DNA of 18,045 nucleotides from DAOUTY01 sp964453665 (lineage in GTDB: Bacteria > Chloroflexota > Dehalococcoidia > SZUA-161). This document shows positions 15,096 through 18,045 of the stretch, piece by piece. Below the pieces are notes generated by a model. It ran no database searches, had not been told where the DNA came from, and saw only the letters and a list, made by a program, of their open reading frames with translations. Position numbers and translations under genes: made by a program. The number at the start of each line of letters is the position of its first letter. Within the stretch, counting starts at the first letter, position 1. Location: contig CAYVQT010000059.1 of the NCBI GenBank assembly GCA_964453665.1, forward strand, positions 1 through 18,045. The letters run 5' to 3'.

Positions 15096-15557
15096 ATGAG
15101 GAAAATTAATGCTATTTCAGCGTCAGCCAGTGGATTTTTAGTCTGCGGGCTAATGCTGCTGCTAGTTTTCGAGATAATTGGCCGCAGGCTGAATCACCCC
15201 ATACCCGGGGCTACAGAAATTGCAGGGATGGCTCTGGTAGCGGTTGTTTTTCTGGGGCTGTCTCACTGTGAGGAGTTGAGAGGCCATATACGCGTCGAAT
15301 TTCTCATCTCTCGCCTTTCGCCAAGGTCGCGCAGAGTGGTAGAGCTGTTTGGTTATCTTATGGCATTTGTTGTTTTCAGCCTGCTCACATGGCAAACGGG
15401 AGTGGAGGCGGCTATCTCATGGGATACCAATGAGACCATACCAACCCTGCTTCAAATACCGGTTTATCCAGCAAAAACTATTGTTCCTATTGGCTGCGCT
15501 CTAATTGATATCCAAATAATTATCAACGCTTTTAAATGGATCAGAATAAGGCCATAA
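15096..15557 (+). CDS. TRAP transporter small permease (DctQ family)
   Basis: This 153-residue membrane protein is the small subunit of a tripartite ATP-independent periplasmic transporter. It has four hydrophobic segments, near 10-30, 45-62, 85-106 and 125-147. The conserved features 'EIIGRRLNHPIPGATEIAGMALVAVVFLGLSHCEELRGHIRVEFL' are diagnostic; the family has 'R..g.pi.g..El......f.g......rgHirvd.l'. A strong AAGGAGG site precedes the ATG. The large permease gene follows after 41 bp on the same strand. It partners with the large subunit in the cytoplasmic membrane. The substrate class, probably an organic acid, is decided by the binding protein. Confidence 0.93.
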   Translation: MRKINAISASASGFLVCGLMLLLVFEIIGRRLNHPIPGATEIAGMALVAVVFLGLSHCEELRGHIRVEFLISRLSPRSRRVVELFGYLMAFVVFSLLTWQTGVEAAISWDTNETIPTLLQIPVYPAKTIVPIGCALIDIQIIINAFKWIRIRP

Positions 15558-15598
15558 ATCCGTATATCAGCCGCTGACGTCAGATACAGGTTTATATT

Positions 15599-16909
15599 AT
15601 GGACGCCACCTTAATAGGTATCATTGGCATTGTTTCATTCCTCGGCCTGCTGGCATTAGGAGTTCCTGTAGCTGTTTCCATGCTGGCTGTGGGGCTTTTC
15701 GGGAGCATTTCTATCTTAGGATTTGACGGTGGTCTGAGCCTGTTAGCGTCTACACCGTATGCGGCAACTGCCACTTATGAATATATAACCATTCCGCTTT
15801 TTCTGCTGGTGGGTAGCCTGGCATTATATGGCGGTTTTGCCCAAGCTGCCTACGAAGCCGCTTATAAGTGGTCCCACAAATTGCCCGGGGGTCTAGCGAT
15901 TGCGACTACACTGGCCTGTGGTGCCTTTGGAGCCGTATCAGGCTCATCAGTAGCAACTGCCGCTACCTTCGGCAGGGTAAGCATTCCCGAGATGGTGAAG
16001 TATAAATATGATATTAAGTTTACTTTAGGATGCGTTGCATCTGCCGGTACCTTTGCTATGCTTATTCCACCAAGCATTATTATTATTGTTTACGGTTTCT
16101 TTACTGATACCTCTATAGCCAGGCTGTTTATGGCAGGTATCATCCCTGGCTTGTGTACCGTAATTGCCTATGTACTTCTCATAATATACCGCGTAAAGCG
16201 CCATCCTGAGATCGCTCCCATAGTCGCAGAGAATACTTTCACTATGCGAGAGAGGCTATATTCCTCCCTTAAGGCATGGCCCATAGCTGTCATAGCTATT
16301 ATCGTTCTCGGAGGTATATATCTGGGCTGGTTTACAGCTACCGAGTCAGCAGCAGCCGCTGCATTAGCGGCCCTACTTATTGCGGCGAAGCAGAAGGGCA
16401 TTAAGGGAGCTAATTTACCCGTAGCTCTGCGTGAGACAGCTTATGACAGCGCTATGATATTTATTATTCTTGTTGGCTCGATTCTTTTCAGCCGTTTTCT
16501 CGCACTCAGCCAAATCCCTAACGAAATAGCCTCTTTCATAGGCAATTTAAGTGTATCGCCCCTGTTGATCCTTGTCGGTTTCCTGGCAATGTATTTTGTC
16601 CTGGGTATGATAATAAATGCCCTGGCAATGCTGGTTATAACATTACCGCTGGTTACCCCGGTACTCATGTCTCTTGGTTACGACCTTGTATGGTTTGGTA
16701 TTGTCGCCATTAAAATGTGCGAAATCGCTGTTATAACCCCTCCAATAGGGCTAAACGTTTATGTTGTCAAGGGAGTAGTCGGAGAGCAGGCGACACTAAA
16801 GGATGTATTTAGTGGTATCTGGCCGTTTGTTGTATGCGATTTAGCAGTCCTTGCCTTGCTGGTTGCTTTTCCCCAGATTGTTCTATTTCTTCCCAATTTA
16901 ATGAACTGA
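15599..16909 (+). CDS. TRAP transporter large permease (DctM family)
   Basis: This 436-residue, very hydrophobic protein is the ion-coupled translocation subunit. The signature 'AVSGSSVATAATFGRVSIPEMVKYKYDIKFTLG' is followed by 'SAGTFAMLIPPSIIIIVYGFFTDTSIARLFMAGIIPG', and the protein ends with the 'EIAVITPPIGLNVYVVKGV' block. The length is typical and there are many transmembrane segments. It works with the small permease just upstream and a periplasmic or lipid-anchored binding protein. The solute-binding gene lies convergent, only 5 bp past the stop codon. The ribosome site is weak; translation may depend on coupling with the upstream gene. It is probably driven by a sodium or proton gradient, as known for the family. 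Confidence 0.95.
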   Translation: MDATLIGIIGIVSFLGLLALGVPVAVSMLAVGLFGSISILGFDGGLSLLASTPYAATATYEYITIPLFLLVGSLALYGGFAQAAYEAAYKWSHKLPGGLAIATTLACGAFGAVSGSSVATAATFGRVSIPEMVKYKYDIKFTLGCVASAGTFAMLIPPSIIIIVYGFFTDTSIARLFMAGIIPGLCTVIAYVLLIIYRVKRHPEIAPIVAENTFTMRERLYSSLKAWPIAVIAIIVLGGIYLGWFTATESAAAAALAALLIAAKQKGIKGANLPVALRETAYDSAMIFIILVGSILFSRFLALSQIPNEIASFIGNLSVSPLLILVGFLAMYFVLGMIINALAMLVITLPLVTPVLMSLGYDLVWFGIVAIKMCEIAVITPPIGLNVYVVKGVVGEQATLKDVFSGIWPFVVCDLAVLALLVAFPQIVLFLPNLMN

Positions 16910-16914
16910 ATAAA

Positions 16915-17973
16915 CTACTGCATCGCCTCAGCTATCATTTCCATGAGCTTGTCCATGATCTCTCCAGCGTTATCTACTCCAGATGTAGCGACCCATTCTT
17001 CCGGCAGATTCTGTATCTCAGCTTTCTGGCTCCAGGTGGCAAAATCTTCAGCGGTTATTAGCTCAACAAGGCATCCAGCCTCCCTGCCGCTGCTAATCAT
17101 ATCGTCGATTCCAGTTTCGACCAGTTCGGCAAAATAAAGGCTCATCTCCATAGCCGCATCGGTAATTGCTTCCTGACATGTGCTGTCCAGTTTGTTCCAG
17201 GTGTCGATATTAATCACCATCATGTCCGGTGTCCCCGTCCAGGCTTCAAGGCACGGGTATATATATTTGGACACTTCCTGGAAATCGAACCTGAATCCTG
17301 GCTCTATATAGGTAAAGACACCGTCAATAGTGCCTCTCTGTATAGCCATATAGCAATCGTTTATCGGCAGGTAAAGCGAGGTTGCCCCCATCGCCTCAAG
17401 GTAGGTCATCAGGGAACTGCCGACGGTGCGAATTTTCATTCCTCCTATTTCTTCTATACTATCAATAGGCTGAGTAAGGAATAAGGTGAGTCCCCGTTGC
17501 TGGTGGAGCCCTATCACTTTTAGATTCCAGTTGGCGAAGTCCTCACCGAATTCAGGTATCTCATCAATAATGTCAAAGTACAACTGAGTGTTCACTTCCT
17601 TATCCCGAGGGCCTATCATTATGGTAGTAAGTGCTTGCCATACAGGAAGCTGCTGGGGAAACTTTTTAGGATCGATAAAGCAGATGTCGGCTGTGCCCGC
17701 CTGAGTACCGGTTATAAATTCAGTTTCTTCCAATAAAGAGCTGCCGTAATACACCTCGATTTCTATACTTTCGCCACATCTTTCTTCGACTGCTTCAATG
17801 AAAAATTCAATACCCTCGGCTCTAACTCCAATTGAAGGGCTTTTCTCGGCAATACGTATAGTTATCTTTTCTTCTTGGCTGGATGAACCGCAGGAGGTAG
17901 TCATTGTAATCAAAGCCATAGTTATAGTAAGTAAAACAATTAGTAGGGTTATGGCTCTGTTCCGCGTCATCAT
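16915..17973 (-). CDS. TRAP transporter solute-binding lipoprotein (DctP family)
   Basis: This 352-residue extracytoplasmic binding protein begins with a signal peptide, 'MMTRNRAITLLIVLLTITMALITMTTSC', and Cys28 is the likely lipidated residue, so it is tethered to the outer face of the membrane. The DctP fold motifs are seen: 'GGMKIRTVGSSLMTYLEAMGATSLYLPINDCYMAIQRGTIDGVFTYIEPG'. Arg182 is in the position that binds the ligand carboxylate in this family. This suggests an organic acid ligand, but which one is unknown. GGGGGG precedes the start. It is convergent with the permease genes, whereas P, Q and M genes usually run in one direction, so it needs its own promoter. It might even serve a different permease pair, though adjacency argues for these. 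Confidence 0.93.
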   Translation of the reverse strand: MMTRNRAITLLIVLLTITMALITMTTSCGSSSQEEKITIRIAEKSPSIGVRAEGIEFFIEAVEERCGESIEIEVYYGSSLLEETEFITGTQAGTADICFIDPKKFPQQLPVWQALTTIMIGPRDKEVNTQLYFDIIDEIPEFGEDFANWNLKVIGLHQQRGLTLFLTQPIDSIEEIGGMKIRTVGSSLMTYLEAMGATSLYLPINDCYMAIQRGTIDGVFTYIEPGFRFDFQEVSKYIYPCLEAWTGTPDMMVINIDTWNKLDSTCQEAITDAAMEMSLYFAELVETGIDDMISSGREAGCLVELITAEDFATWSQKAEIQNLPEEWVATSGVDNAGEIMDKLMEMIAEAMQ

Positions 17974-17999
17974 AAAAATAGCCCCCCTCAGATAAACTT

Positions 18000-18024
18000 C
18001 CCACGACCTTACGGTCGGGGTTTT
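18000..18024 (+). terminator. hairpin with short T-run (possible terminator or leader structure)
   Basis: CGACC-TTAC-GGTCG forms a perfect 5-bp stem. CCC and GGG extend it past a bulged A, and TTTT follows on the plus strand. No plus-strand gene leads into it, so its role is unclear. It lies about 27 bp upstream of the binding-protein start and could fold in that transcript's leader. Confidence 0.3.
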
Positions 18025-18045
18025 AGCCTATTTCAAACTTCGTTT

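Noticed and set aside
7840..18045. Downstream duplicate of the tRNA-Asp 3' end as a right attachment site
   Set aside because: I read for copies of the T-arm and acceptor sequence and saw none, so the right boundary of any inserted element is not defined.

Overview
The window looks like a chromosomal contig from an anaerobic bacterium with CoA-thioester metabolism. It carries a probable tungstoenzyme maturase, an acyl-CoA dehydrogenase, two family III CoA-transferases, a clostridial-type Rrf2-NifS-NifU operon and a TRAP transporter. This mix, together with a dispersed CCGTTCG...TGTCGAA palindromic repeat, would fit a Chloroflexota (Dehalococcoidia-like) genome. That placement is an inference from gene content, not a computed result.

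Positions 1-7512 look like ordinary chromosome with fairly GC-rich codons. The C-terminal part of a radical SAM/SPASM protein enters from the left and converges on a small YjzC-like gene. That small gene diverges from an acyl-CoA dehydrogenase. The promoter of the dehydrogenase has a perfect inverted repeat filling its 17-bp spacer. Two adjacent CaiB/BaiF CoA-transferases follow on the minus strand. The second in coordinate order, which is first in the operon, has His where the catalytic Asp is expected. Then comes the minus-strand operon rrf2 -> nifS -> nifU for Fe-S cluster assembly.

Positions 7544-10700 are the most unusual part. A tRNA-Asp(GUC) gene with its own strong promoter is followed by the C-terminal remnant of a serine recombinase whose reading frame runs back into the tRNA. 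Next is a 606-residue gene for a cytoplasmic TIR domain, one transmembrane helix, a Thr/Pro linker and a seven-repeat extracellular domain with Trp exactly every 52 residues, which predicts a seven-bladed beta-propeller. Beyond it lies a second, shorter remnant that looks like a recombinase tail. The picture is a decayed tRNA-associated integration site that kept one cargo gene, a putative membrane-anchored TIR sensor/effector.

Positions 10400-14843 hold an AT-richer surface-glycan cluster: the tail of a polysaccharide deacetylase, two GT4-like glycosyltransferases, a possible tiny ORF and a PaaK/CapK-like adenylating enzyme. Positions 15096-17973 hold a TRAP transporter. The small and large permease genes are on the plus strand, and the solute-binding lipoprotein gene is convergent on the minus strand, which is not the usual arrangement. 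Functional names come from reading motifs only; no database search was run.
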